Made by a program: the position numbers and the translations under genes
The notes under the pieces: generated by a model
The model's database searches: none
What the model saw: only the letters and a program-made list of their open reading frames with translations
Told to the model about the DNA's origin: nothing
Assembly: GCA_964440405.1 (NCBI GenBank)
Contig: CAYTSB010000020.1
Coordinates: 1-15,255 of the forward strand
DNA length: 15,255 bases
From: DAOSVX01 sp964440405
Lineage (GTDB): Bacteria; Bacillota_I; Bacilli_A; RF39; UBA660
Direction of reading: 5' to 3'
Shown here: piece after piece, positions 1-7,621 of the stretch
Numbering within the stretch: position 1 is the stretch's first letter
How the letters are laid out: each line of letters opens with the position of its first letter

Positions 1-215
1 TATTCAATAATGATATATAAAGGAACAATTAATAGCAATGCCAATAAAATATTTTTTGTTAAATAAATAGTTAAACCAAAAATAACTAAAGATATAAATA
101 ATCTTAAATTTAAAAAGATATAAATATTAATTTTTGAATCAATTAATCTAACTTTATAATTTATTCTTTTAATAGTAGATTTTAAATATAATTTTTCAGA
201 GACTGATTTTAACAT
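1..215 (-). CDS. Second TadB/TadC-like inner-membrane protein of the pilus/secretion operon (partial, C-terminus off the window)
   Basis: An open frame runs from an ATG at 213-215 to the left edge, giving about 71 residues that begin MLKSVSEKLYLKSTIKRINY. A basic, polar N-terminus is followed by hydrophobic stretches at roughly residues 37-55 and 57-71, which fits an inner-membrane protein. The start lies 20 nt inside the 3' end of the preceding gene in another frame, so translation is probably coupled; an AAAGG-type SD sits upstream. In Tad loci the CpaF ATPase is normally followed by two GspF-domain proteins, TadB and TadC. This position and topology fit TadC. The GspF domain itself would lie outside the window, so the identity is inferred from context. 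Confidence 0.6.
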   Translation of the reverse strand, partial: MLKSVSEKLYLKSTIKRINYKVRLIDSKINIYIFLNLRLFISLVIFGLTIYLTKNILLALLLIVPLYIIIE

Positions 216-1215
216 GATTTTGAACCTTTAAAACCTTTCTAATGATAAATATATATCCTAGATATAAACTAACAACTAAACCCAGAATTAAGACTCCTTT
301 AGGGGTCTTATATAGTACTTCAAAATAATCTTTGTTGATTAAAGAAAGAGCTATCATTGTAAGAAATGGTAAAACAATAAATATTCTGGTAAGAATTTTA
401 CTTTTCATTGTTATTTTCTTTATTTCTAAACTTAATTTTTGTTTATTGATTAAAGTGGTTAGAATATCGTCAAATATTTTAGTTGCTTCACCACCAGTAA
501 TATTAACGATCGTTAAAGCATTAACTAAATATTTAATATCTTCTAATCCAACTCTATTATAAAATCTTAAAAAGGTATCATTAATACTTATTCCATAAGA
601 TAAATCTACAGCGATATTATTAAATTCTTTTTGTAAAGGACCAGTAAGATTATCTTTCATACTGTTAATTGCTTCAGTAATAGTAAGACCACCTTTAAAA
701 AGATTATTAAGCATCATAACTGCTTCTAAAAAATTATTTTTAATAATAGCTAGATATTTATTATGATTATATAAGAAAATAAAGTCTGGCAAAAAGAAAC
801 CAATTAATAAAATTAATGGTAATAATACTAAAATTAATTCATAAGAAGAAACTACTATAGTAATTAAATAGATTATTAAAAAAGTAACACTAGTCATAAT
901 TTTAATTGCTAAATAGTAACCGTTATCTTTATTCTGATAATTGTATTTCTGATATCTTAAACTAAAATTTTTAAAAATTTTAAATTTATTTAAAAAAACA
1001 GTTATTTTATTAATTAAAGATTCTAAGATAATAATTATTTTATCAACTAAAGAATTATGCTCCAGCTGATCATTAATATTTAAACTGTAATTGGCAATTC
1101 TTCTCTTATTATTTAAAGATATTAAAAATTTAGTAAGATAATTAGCTAAAATAAAACTAATAATTAAAATTAAAATAATTAAGTAATTTTTTTCAATGAA
1201 TGTACTTAATTTCAT
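196..1215 (-). CDS. TadB-like type II secretion system F (GspF) domain membrane protein
   Basis: Inner-membrane platform protein of a Tad/Flp pilus or related secretion machine; such proteins couple the CpaF ATPase to pilin assembly. The 339-residue protein has an N-terminal membrane segment (about 12-33), a central hydrophobic pair (about 105-150), a cytoplasmic GspF-type helical domain (about 160-270; motifs include MLNNLFKGGLTITEAI and TGGEATKIFDDIL) and two C-terminal membrane segments. This is the expected TadB topology. A GTG three codons upstream (1224) could extend it, but the SD-like AAGTAGTGAT ends 4 nt before the ATG at 1215, the same geometry as for the preceding gene. It starts 15 nt after the cpaF stop and overlaps the next gene by 20 nt, so it belongs to one operon. 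It ends with TGA. Confidence 0.82.
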   Translation of the reverse strand: MKLSTFIEKNYLIILILIISFILANYLTKFLISLNNKRRIANYSLNINDQLEHNSLVDKIIIILESLINKITVFLNKFKIFKNFSLRYQKYNYQNKDNGYYLAIKIMTSVTFLIIYLITIVVSSYELILVLLPLILLIGFFLPDFIFLYNHNKYLAIIKNNFLEAVMMLNNLFKGGLTITEAINSMKDNLTGPLQKEFNNIAVDLSYGISINDTFLRFYNRVGLEDIKYLVNALTIVNITGGEATKIFDDILTTLINKQKLSLEIKKITMKSKILTRIFIVLPFLTMIALSLINKDYFEVLYKTPKGVLILGLVVSLYLGYIFIIRKVLKVQNHVKISL

Positions 1216-1230
1216 AAAAATCACTACTTT

Positions 1231-2592
1231 CTATTTATCATTTAATTTTGGCAAAGCGTTTATCTGAAAACGATAATTAAAAATATCATCAACATCTTTA
1301 ATTCCTCTGGCTTTTATTTTTTCATAACATTTAGGGATAAAATTATATTGAATAAATTCACCGATAACTTCACCAGTTGCAGTCAAACCCGTTTGATTAA
1401 ATGCAAATATTTCTTTTAAAACAATTCGGTCATCAACAATATTTTGAATTTCAGTAATTGAAGTTATTTTTCTTTTGCCATCACTCATTCGATCAATATT
1501 AACAATTAAATCAATCGCATTATTAATATATTCTCGGATTGCTTTAACCGGTAATTCCATGCCATTCATTAAAACCATGCTTTCCAAGCGATTTAAAGCA
1601 TCAACAGGACTATTAGCATGTAGTGTTGTCATTCCCCCATCGTGGCCGGTATTCATTGCCTGAAGCATATCAAAAGCTTCAATTCCTCTTACTTCACCGA
1701 CAATGATTCGATCGGGTCTCATTCTTAAACTGTTTATGACTAAATCGCGAATAGTGACATCTTTTTCTTCATTATAGTTAGAATTTCTTGTTTCCAGTGA
1801 AATGACATGTTCTTTTTCTAAATTAAGTTCAGCAGCATCTTCAATTGTTATAATTCTTTCATTGTTAGGAATAAAACTGCCTAAAATATTTAATAATGAG
1901 GTTTTACCACTGCCACTGCTACCAGAAACAATAATATTAAGTTTGGCCATTACTGCACTGGATAAAAATCTAGCCATCTCCGGAGTAAGAGTCCCTAATC
2001 TAATCAGTTCTTCAATACTGTTCATTCCATCTTTAAATTTACGAATAGTTAAAACAGGTCCAGCAACTGATAGTGGTGGAATTACGGCATTTATTCTAGA
2101 GCCATCTTTTAATCTTGAATCAATCATTGGATTGCTGGCATCAATAGTTCTACCAATTGGTTCAATTAGCATCTTAATTGTTCTTAAAATATGTTCATCA
2201 TTAATAAAAGATGTATTTTCATCTTTAATAAGATTCCCATTAACTTCAATATATACTTCATCAGGACGATTAACCATTATCTCTGATATTTCATTATTAT
2301 CAAGCAAATGAGTTAAAGGGCCATAGCCATTAACTTCTTCATTAATTAAATCAAATAGATAACTTCTTTCCAAATTACTTAAATCAATACCTTCAGTTAA
2401 AACATTAATTTTAGAATTAATAATCTCATTAGATATTTTATCTTTAGTAATATTCTCATCAATTAAACTCTCAATAATTCTAGTTCTAAGCTGATCTAAT
2501 AAATCTTTATCCTTAAACATTTCATAATCAGTCAGATTATTATATCCAACTTCATTTTTAATATCAAAAGCCGCAATTAAACTATTTTTCAT
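1231..2592 (-). CDS. cpaF: CpaF/TadA-type secretion ATPase
   Basis: Hexameric cytoplasmic ATPase that powers Tad/Flp pilus assembly or related type II/IV secretion. In the 453-residue protein the Walker A GSSGSGKT lies at about 224-231, a Walker B-like IIVGEVRG has its Glu near 300, and the His box TTLHANS is centred on His 325. An N-terminal domain with GYGPLTHLL and MVNRPDEVYIEVNG (about 88-120) is typical of CpaF/TadA. Length is normal for the family. The ATG at 2590-2592 is chosen because AAGATGGTGAT, close to the full anti-SD complement, ends 4 nt before it. An upstream in-frame ATG at 2602-2604 would lie inside that SD. The gene overlaps the 3' end of the MinD-like gene by 11 nt, so translation is probably coupled. 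Confidence 0.93.
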   Translation of the reverse strand: MKNSLIAAFDIKNEVGYNNLTDYEMFKDKDLLDQLRTRIIESLIDENITKDKISNEIINSKINVLTEGIDLSNLERSYLFDLINEEVNGYGPLTHLLDNNEISEIMVNRPDEVYIEVNGNLIKDENTSFINDEHILRTIKMLIEPIGRTIDASNPMIDSRLKDGSRINAVIPPLSVAGPVLTIRKFKDGMNSIEELIRLGTLTPEMARFLSSAVMAKLNIIVSGSSGSGKTSLLNILGSFIPNNERIITIEDAAELNLEKEHVISLETRNSNYNEEKDVTIRDLVINSLRMRPDRIIVGEVRGIEAFDMLQAMNTGHDGGMTTLHANSPVDALNRLESMVLMNGMELPVKAIREYINNAIDLIVNIDRMSDGKRKITSITEIQNIVDDRIVLKEIFAFNQTGLTATGEVIGEFIQYNFIPKCYEKIKARGIKDVDDIFNYRFQINALPKLNDK

Positions 2593-3355
2593 TTGCATCA
2601 CCATCTTTAATTAAATCAACTGCTAATTTTGTTAAAATTTCTATATATCTTGATGCACCCATTCCCGTCCTTTTTTCTAAAGATAGAATATCATTATCCA
2701 TCACAAAATTATCAATATCTTTGATAAATCCTTCTTTAGGAATTATATAATCAATATTAGTATTGATTATACTTTTAATATCATAATTAGAAAAATACCT
2801 TTTATAAGGATTAATCCCATTATTTAAAACAACTTTATACTTATCAATATTTAATTCTTTAAAAATTGCAATAACTGATTTTAAATTTTTCAAGTCATAT
2901 GGATCATTAGTTAGTAAAAACACAATGTTTTTAACATAATCCAAAATACTTAAATTAATATTATTTAAAATATGAGTAGTATCAATTAAAACAATATCGT
3001 ATAGATATTCTGCTCTTTCTAAAATAGAATTAATATATTTATTACTTATTTTTATCCCCTGACGAGGATCTTTAGGGCTTGCTATATAATCAATATAGTC
3101 GTTATATTTATTAGTATACTCGGTTAAATCACTATATCTGGAATTACTTAAATCATCAACTAAATTATAAATGGTCATATCAGCCCCTTTATTTAAATAT
3201 AAAGCTATTCCACCATTAAAAATATCAAAGTCAAGAATCAAGACTTTTTTCTCCATTTTAGCATATATTCCAGCCATATTTAAAACAGTAGTAGTCTTAC
3301 CAACTCCACCTTTAGCTGAAAATACACAAATTGTTCTACCCTTTTTACTAGCCAT
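2582..3355 (-). CDS. CpaE/MinD-like P-loop ATPase of the Tad locus
   Basis: ParA/MinD superfamily ATPase, 257 residues. The deviant Walker A AKGGVGKTT (about 14-22, signature Lys 15), the LDFD segment near 41-44 and Walker B IVLIDT ending around 126 are all visible. As first gene upstream of cpaF it matches CpaE/TadZ, which localises Tad machines at the cell surface. It lacks the long N-terminal receiver-like domain of classical CpaE and consists of little more than the ATPase domain, so CpaE-like is a role inferred from context. The ATG at 3353-3355 is preceded by AGAGGGGAT with 3 nt spacing. It is the promoter-proximal gene, with a leader of roughly 20 nt. A plain chromosome-partitioning ParA is the alternative, but overlap with cpaF argues against it. 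Confidence 0.82.
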   Translation of the reverse strand: MASKKGRTICVFSAKGGVGKTTTVLNMAGIYAKMEKKVLILDFDIFNGGIALYLNKGADMTIYNLVDDLSNSRYSDLTEYTNKYNDYIDYIASPKDPRQGIKISNKYINSILERAEYLYDIVLIDTTHILNNINLSILDYVKNIVFLLTNDPYDLKNLKSVIAIFKELNIDKYKVVLNNGINPYKRYFSNYDIKSIINTNIDYIIPKEGFIKDIDNFVMDNDILSLEKRTGMGASRYIEILTKLAVDLIKDGDANEK

Positions 3356-3384
3356 GAAATCCCCTCTTTATTATGACTATAATT

Positions 3385-3413
3385 ATTTTAACATATTATT
3401 TTAAATCTGTCAT
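3385..3413 (-). promoter_or_regulatory. Promoter of the Tad-like operon
   Basis: Read on the minus strand, ATGACA (3408-3413) and TAAAAT (3385-3390) are separated by 17 nt. A TGT directly before the -10 makes it an extended -10 (TATGTTAAAAT). The predicted start lies about 20 nt before the MinD-like ATG. No operator-like repeat was seen. Confidence 0.65.
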
Positions 3414-3450
3414 TCATTATTTATCAGCATACTCAGTTGGTGCTCATACT

Positions 3451-3483
3451 AAAAAAAGCCTGATAATACTAATCAGTACTTTT
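3451..3483 (-). terminator. Intrinsic terminator after the FAD dehydrogenase gene
   Basis: On the minus strand, CTGAT and ATCAG form a short stem around a 7-nt loop. An outer AAAAG/CTTTT pairing can extend it across a small internal bulge, and a run of seven T follows. It lies about 25 nt beyond the FAD gene stop and upstream of the Tad operon promoter, so it separates the two units. Confidence 0.6.
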
Positions 3484-3508
3484 CTTTAAATTTTCAAAAT
3501 TAATATAT

Positions 3509-4909
3509 TTATTTATTATTTAAAATATCTCTAGCAGCAACTAAACCGGTTGCAGAGGCAACAACAATATTACCAGCTTTACCTGCTCCATCTCCTACAA
3601 AGTAAATATTATATTTTTCTAATTTGAAGTTATTATTAGTTTCTATTTCATTACTGTAAAACTTGATTTCTGGTCCATATAAAAGAGTTTCATCATTATT
3701 TACTCCAGGGATTATTTTATCCAGTTGTTCTAATCCTTCTAGGATATTTTTAATAATTCGATAAGGTAAAATTAAAGCTAAATCTCCTGCCACACACTCT
3801 TTTAATGTAGGTTCAACAAAGTTTTTATCAATTCGATGCCAGGTTGATCTTCTACCTTTTCTCAAATCTTTAAGAGTCTGAATAATTGGTTTTGAATCTC
3901 CTAAACAGTTAGCAATTTTAGCAATTGATTCACCATATTCTCTAGTATTAGTTACTGGTTCAGTTAAACTGACTCTTGAAATAAAAGCAAAATTAGAATT
4001 ATTAGATTTTTTATTTTTTAAGGCATGACCATTAACACAGATATAGCCATAATAGTTTTCTTTTGTTACATAACCACCAGGATTAGTACAAAAAGTTCTG
4101 ACTTGATCATTATAAGTATTAGTTTTAATAAAAATAGTTGGATCATAGATTACTTTGCATAAATCTTCTAAAATTTCTTTTTTTACTTCTACTCTTACTC
4201 CAATTTCAATGCTTTGACTTAAATATTGAATTTGATACTTATCAGCAAGTTCTTGAACCCATTTAGCACCAACTCTACCAGGAGCAACTATTACCTTTTT
4301 AGCTTGAATTATGCCTTCTTTTAAGTCAGTTTCAGTTATTAAATTATATAAATCAATATTAATAATTTCAATATCTTTAACATTGGTATTATCTAAAATA
4401 GTTATTCCTGATTTTTCTAAATAATTACACACTAACTCAATCTTACTAGGTAAAACATCTGAACCAATATGTTTTTGTTTAATTAATAAGTAGTTTGCTC
4501 CTAATTTTACTACTTCTTTTTGAAAAGCTAAAGCTGCTTTCATATTAGATGGAAATATATCACTATCCATTTCAAATTTATTAAATATTTCTTCAGTATC
4601 ATCAATTAATTTAAATGCTTCGGCAGTTCCCATATATTTAAATAAATCTGATTTACCTAATTTAGGAATAAAATTAAGTTTACCGTCACTAAAAGTTCCG
4701 GCACCACCCATTCCTGATAAAATATGACAGGGATTACAATTTTGACAAGCAATATGACGCTCATTCATTGGGCAATGTCTCATCTCGACTTTTCGGCCTT
4801 TATCAATTAAAATAACTTTTAACTTTTTATTATTTGTAATTAACTCATAAGCGGCAAACAAACCAGCTGGTCCCGCTCCAACAATCGCAACATCATATAA
4901 CTTTTCCAT
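3509..4909 (-). CDS. FAD-dependent dehydrogenase, COG2509-type NAD(P)/FAD oxidoreductase
   Basis: Predicted cytoplasmic flavoprotein, 466 residues. The N-terminal Rossmann dinucleotide-binding motif VAIVGAGPAGL spans about 7-17, followed by an acidic strand end (LIDKG near 34-38). A conserved block (about 44-80) carries four cysteines, 46, 55, 58 and 61, and then GGAGTFSDGKL. The C-terminal FAD motif YFVGDGAGKAGN lies near 437-448, followed by a helix. This combination is characteristic of the uncharacterised FAD-dependent dehydrogenases of COG2509; the substrate is unknown. The clustered cysteines could hold a metal or Fe-S centre or act in redox chemistry, which is inference. Start choice is supported by AGGTGAT 6 nt before the ATG. 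It is a single-gene unit with its own promoter and terminator. Confidence 0.85.
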   Translation of the reverse strand: MEKLYDVAIVGAGPAGLFAAYELITNNKKLKVILIDKGRKVEMRHCPMNERHIACQNCNPCHILSGMGGAGTFSDGKLNFIPKLGKSDLFKYMGTAEAFKLIDDTEEIFNKFEMDSDIFPSNMKAALAFQKEVVKLGANYLLIKQKHIGSDVLPSKIELVCNYLEKSGITILDNTNVKDIEIINIDLYNLITETDLKEGIIQAKKVIVAPGRVGAKWVQELADKYQIQYLSQSIEIGVRVEVKKEILEDLCKVIYDPTIFIKTNTYNDQVRTFCTNPGGYVTKENYYGYICVNGHALKNKKSNNSNFAFISRVSLTEPVTNTREYGESIAKIANCLGDSKPIIQTLKDLRKGRRSTWHRIDKNFVEPTLKECVAGDLALILPYRIIKNILEGLEQLDKIIPGVNNDETLLYGPEIKFYSNEIETNNNFKLEKYNIYFVGDGAGKAGNIVVASATGLVAARDILNNK

Positions 4910-4927
4910 ACTACTATCACCTATTTA

Positions 4928-4933
4928 ATTATA
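4928..4933 (-). promoter_or_regulatory. Probable -10 element of the FAD dehydrogenase gene
   Basis: A perfect TATAAT (minus strand) lies about 20 nt before the ATG. No good -35 is visible, because the expected position falls inside the trpS terminator hairpin and its T-run. A second candidate, TATGTTATAC at 4936-4945, resembles the extended -10 elements of neighbouring promoters. Confidence 0.45.
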
Positions 4934-4944
4934 TCGTATAACAT

Positions 4945-4971
4945 AAAAAAATACTATAATCATTATAGTAT
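4945..4971 (-). terminator. Intrinsic terminator of trpS
   Basis: A perfect inverted repeat ATACTATAA / TTATAGTAT with a 3-nt loop is followed by a run of seven T on the minus strand. Flanking A and T runs extend the pairing to about 12 bp. It begins about 24 nt after the trpS stop. The A-rich opposite side could also let it work on the plus strand. Confidence 0.8.
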
Positions 4972-4994
4972 TTTAAGATTTATATTCAGATATA

Positions 4995-5984
4995 TTATCT
5001 TTTTAATCCAATCTTAGTTATCATTTCTTCATATTTAGCCTTAGCTACAATTCTAGCTTTATTAATTCCTGCATCTAGTATTTGATCAAGTTCAGGACTG
5101 TTTATTAACTCATTATATTTTTTTTGAATAGGTCCTAATTTATTTATTAAAGCTTCGGCAACATACTTTTTAAATTCACCATAGTTTTTACCTTTAAATT
5201 CATTTTCAATCTCATTAATAGCTAAGCCATTTGCAATTGCTGCAATACTTAATAAATTAGATATTCCAGGTTTATTTTCGATGTCATATTTAATTTCACT
5301 GCCACTATCAGTTGCTGCTCCCATAATTTTTTTGCGAATTGTTTCAGCATCATCAAATAAAGAAATTACTCCAATAGGATTATCTTCTGATTTACTCATC
5401 TTTTTATCAGGATTTTTTAAATCCCTTATTTTGGTCGTAACTGCTTCAATTACAGGCTCAGGAATGACAAAAGTCTCACCATATTTTTTATTGAATCTTT
5501 CGGCAATATTTCTGGCAAGTTCAACATGCTGCTTTTGATCAATGCCAACTGGAACATGAGTAGCATCACAATATAAGATATCAGCTGCCATTAAAACTGG
5601 ATAAGTTAGCAGTCCAACTGAAAAATTGGCATTACTTTTACTTTTTTCTTTAAACTGGATCATTCTTGATGATTCACCATAATAAGTATTACATTCTAAA
5701 AGCCATGAAATAGCTGGAATATATTCATTTTCTGATTGTAAATAAATAGTTGCTTTTTTTGGATCAATACCGCAGGCAATATACATTGCTACAAATTTTC
5801 TTAAACGGTTATTTAATTCTTTAGGATCTTGCGGTACAGTTAAAGCATGCAAATCAGCAACAAAGAAAAACATTTCATCATAATCACCATTTTGCATTTT
5901 AATTAAAGGATTAATAACTCCAATATAATTACCTAAAGTTAAATCACCTGTTGGTTTTATTCCAGTTAAAACAGTTTTATTCAT
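4995..5984 (-). CDS. trpS: Tryptophanyl-tRNA synthetase
   Basis: Class I aminoacyl-tRNA synthetase that charges tRNA-Trp with tryptophan in the cytoplasm. The 329-residue length is typical of bacterial TrpS. The N-terminus MNKTVLTGIKPTGDLTLGNYIG contains the HIGH-equivalent TLGN (16-19), GIDQ lies at 147-150 and the KMSKS loop at 195-199. The C-terminal helical anticodon-binding part is present and complete. An AAGGAGAT SD precedes the ATG. A consensus promoter lies immediately upstream with a leader of only about 15 nt, too short for a T-box or trp attenuator, so expression looks constitutive. The gene is monocistronic between this promoter and a strong terminator and is divergent from the DUF192 gene. 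Confidence 0.97.
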   Translation of the reverse strand: MNKTVLTGIKPTGDLTLGNYIGVINPLIKMQNGDYDEMFFFVADLHALTVPQDPKELNNRLRKFVAMYIACGIDPKKATIYLQSENEYIPAISWLLECNTYYGESSRMIQFKEKSKSNANFSVGLLTYPVLMAADILYCDATHVPVGIDQKQHVELARNIAERFNKKYGETFVIPEPVIEAVTTKIRDLKNPDKKMSKSEDNPIGVISLFDDAETIRKKIMGAATDSGSEIKYDIENKPGISNLLSIAAIANGLAINEIENEFKGKNYGEFKKYVAEALINKLGPIQKKYNELINSPELDQILDAGINKARIVAKAKYEEMITKIGLKR

Positions 5985-6003
5985 AATCTTATCTCCTTAG
6001 TTT

Positions 6004-6032
6004 ATTATATAATTCTTTAGTTTTTATGTCAA
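6004..6032 (-). promoter_or_regulatory. Consensus promoter of trpS
   Basis: On the minus strand there is TTGACA (6027-6032), a 17-nt spacer, then TATAAT (6004-6009). Both hexamers match the sigma-A/sigma-70 consensus exactly, which predicts strong constitutive expression. Confidence 0.88.
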
Positions 6033-6033
6033 A

Positions 6034-6039
6034 TATAAT
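6034..6039 (+). promoter_or_regulatory. Possible -10 element of the DUF192 gene
   Basis: A plus-strand TATAAT sits 20 nt before the DUF192 ATG and abuts the -35 of the divergent trpS promoter. No convincing -35 is present, and the surroundings are so AT-rich that the hexamer could be chance. Confidence 0.3.
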
Positions 6040-6059
6040 ACTTTTTAATAAAATAAAAT

Positions 6060-6365
6060 ATGATTAAGATAAAAATAGCTAAAAGTTTAGCAGAAAAAAT
6101 AAAAGGCCTGATGGGCATTAAAAATATTACTGAAGGTTTATTAATACCTTATTGTAATCAAATTCATACCTATAATATGCTTGATAATATTGATGTTTTA
6201 TTTTTAGATTATAATTATAAAGTTATTTATAAATTTATTAATGTTCCAAAAGATAAAATAATTATAGTAAATAAAAATACTCATGTTTTAGAATTACCTA
6301 AATACACAAGTATTAATATTAAATTAGGAACTACTCTACCCTTTAAAAATAAAGATATAATCTAA
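6060..6365 (+). CDS. DUF192 (COG1430) family small protein
   Basis: A 101-residue protein that matches the DUF192 fold from near its first residue: AKSLAEKIKGLMG at the start, then HTYNMLDNIDVLFLD (the usual fWM.n..ipLDvlFld block) and a C-terminal ELPKYTSINIKLG. The family has no settled biochemical role. Many members are exported, but this one has no signal peptide and is probably cytoplasmic. The ATG is not preceded by a recognisable SD, only A/T-rich sequence, so initiation may be leaderless-like or weak; the domain begins right at this start, so a later start is unlikely. It is divergent from trpS. Its last 30 nt overlap the 3' end of obgE on the opposite strand, so no terminator fits between them. 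Confidence 0.75.
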   Translation: MIKIKIAKSLAEKIKGLMGIKNITEGLLIPYCNQIHTYNMLDNIDVLFLDYNYKVIYKFINVPKDKIIIVNKNTHVLELPKYTSINIKLGTTLPFKNKDII

Positions 6366-7610
6366 TATTTTAACCTCATCACCTGGTTTGGCACCCATTT
6401 TTTCTAATTTTTCATCAACCCCCATTTTAGCTAATTTATGGGCAAATCTTATAGTAGCATCAGGATTATCAAATCTGGTCATTTTAAATAGCTTTTCAAC
6501 TTTTTCACCTTTTAATAGCCATATATTATTTTCTTTTTCGACTGTAAAAAGATCTTCTTCATCAAATTTATAAATAACATAGTCTTCCAGTTCATCTTTA
6601 TTATATAATTCCTGATCTTCTATTTTATCTAATTCATCTCTTAAATAAATCAGCATTTCATCAATTCCAGTCATATTATAAACGCTGGTTTCCAAAACCT
6701 TTAAATCAGGATATTTAGCTTTAAATTTTTTTAAATTTTCTTTAGCAGTTGGTAAATCCATTTTATTAGCAATTATTATTTGCTTTTTATTAGCTAAAAC
6801 TTCACTGTAATTATGTAACTCTTCAACTATTTCTTCATAATCAAGAATGGGATTTCGACCTTCGCTAGCTCCCATATCAATAACATGAGCAATTAATTTG
6901 GTTCTGCTGGTGTGTTTTAAAAATTTATCACCTAAACCAATTCCATGACTTGCTCCTTTAATAAGTCCCGGCAAATCTGCCATTACAAAAGTTCTTTTAT
7001 CTTTTAAAGTAACTAATCCTAAATTAGGAGTTAAAGTTGTAAAATGATAGGCTGCAATTTTTGGCTTTGAAGCACTGATTACTGATAAAATAGAGCTTTT
7101 TCCAACACTGGGCAGTCCTACTAAACCAACATCAGCTAAAACTTTTAATTCGCATTTAACCAATCTTTCTTCACCAGGTTCACCCAATTCGCTATATCTT
7201 GGAGCTTTATCACCACCTGTAGCAAATGCTTTATTGCCTTTGCCACCTCTACCGCCTTTACAAATTATAAATTCATCATTATCATGAATTAAATCGACAA
7301 TAACTAAATTAGTATCTAAATCAGTAATTGTTGTTCCTTCAGGTACTCTAACAATAATATTTTCAGCACTTTTACCATAACGGTTTCCGCCTTCTCCGTT
7401 ACTGCCTTTTTTACCTTTAATATGATGCATATATTTTAAATCAATCAAAGTTTTTAAATTTTTATCAACTTTAAAAATAATATCGGACCCTTTGCCACCA
7501 TTACCACCATCAGGTCCACCCATTTCAATGTATTTCTCACGACGAAAAGAGGTAGCACCATCTCCACCTTTACCAGCAGTTATTTTAATTGTGATTTCAT
7601 CTATATACAT
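6336..7610 (-). CDS. obgE: Obg/CgtA GTPase (ribosome assembly and stress control)
   Basis: Essential ribosome-associated GTPase involved in 50S maturation and stress responses. The 424-residue protein has all three domains. The glycine-rich Obg fold spans 1-158, with repeated GGxGG and the FRREKYIEMGGPDGG block. The G domain carries GLPSVGKS (165-172), TTLTPNLG (191-198), DLPG (212-215) and NKMD (282-285). The C-terminal OCT domain spans about 345-422 and ends in DYIFIFKG. The start gives the canonical IDEITIK beginning; only a weak AGAAAG SD precedes it, suggesting coupling to the HPt-REC gene, whose stop is 11 nt upstream. The 3' end overlaps the convergent DUF192 gene by 30 bp. No intrinsic terminator was seen, so transcription may run antisense through DUF192 toward trpS. 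Confidence 0.97.
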   Translation of the reverse strand: MYIDEITIKITAGKGGDGATSFRREKYIEMGGPDGGNGGKGSDIIFKVDKNLKTLIDLKYMHHIKGKKGSNGEGGNRYGKSAENIIVRVPEGTTITDLDTNLVIVDLIHDNDEFIICKGGRGGKGNKAFATGGDKAPRYSELGEPGEERLVKCELKVLADVGLVGLPSVGKSSILSVISASKPKIAAYHFTTLTPNLGLVTLKDKRTFVMADLPGLIKGASHGIGLGDKFLKHTSRTKLIAHVIDMGASEGRNPILDYEEIVEELHNYSEVLANKKQIIIANKMDLPTAKENLKKFKAKYPDLKVLETSVYNMTGIDEMLIYLRDELDKIEDQELYNKDELEDYVIYKFDEEDLFTVEKENNIWLLKGEKVEKLFKMTRFDNPDATIRFAHKLAKMGVDEKLEKMGAKPGDEVKILDYIFIFKG

Positions 7611-7621
7611 AATGTTTCTTT

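Noticed and set aside
1802..2311. Long plus-strand open frame opposite cpaF
   Set aside because: It is the antisense shadow of a well-supported cpaF gene, has no SD and shows low-complexity Ser/Leu/Ile composition.
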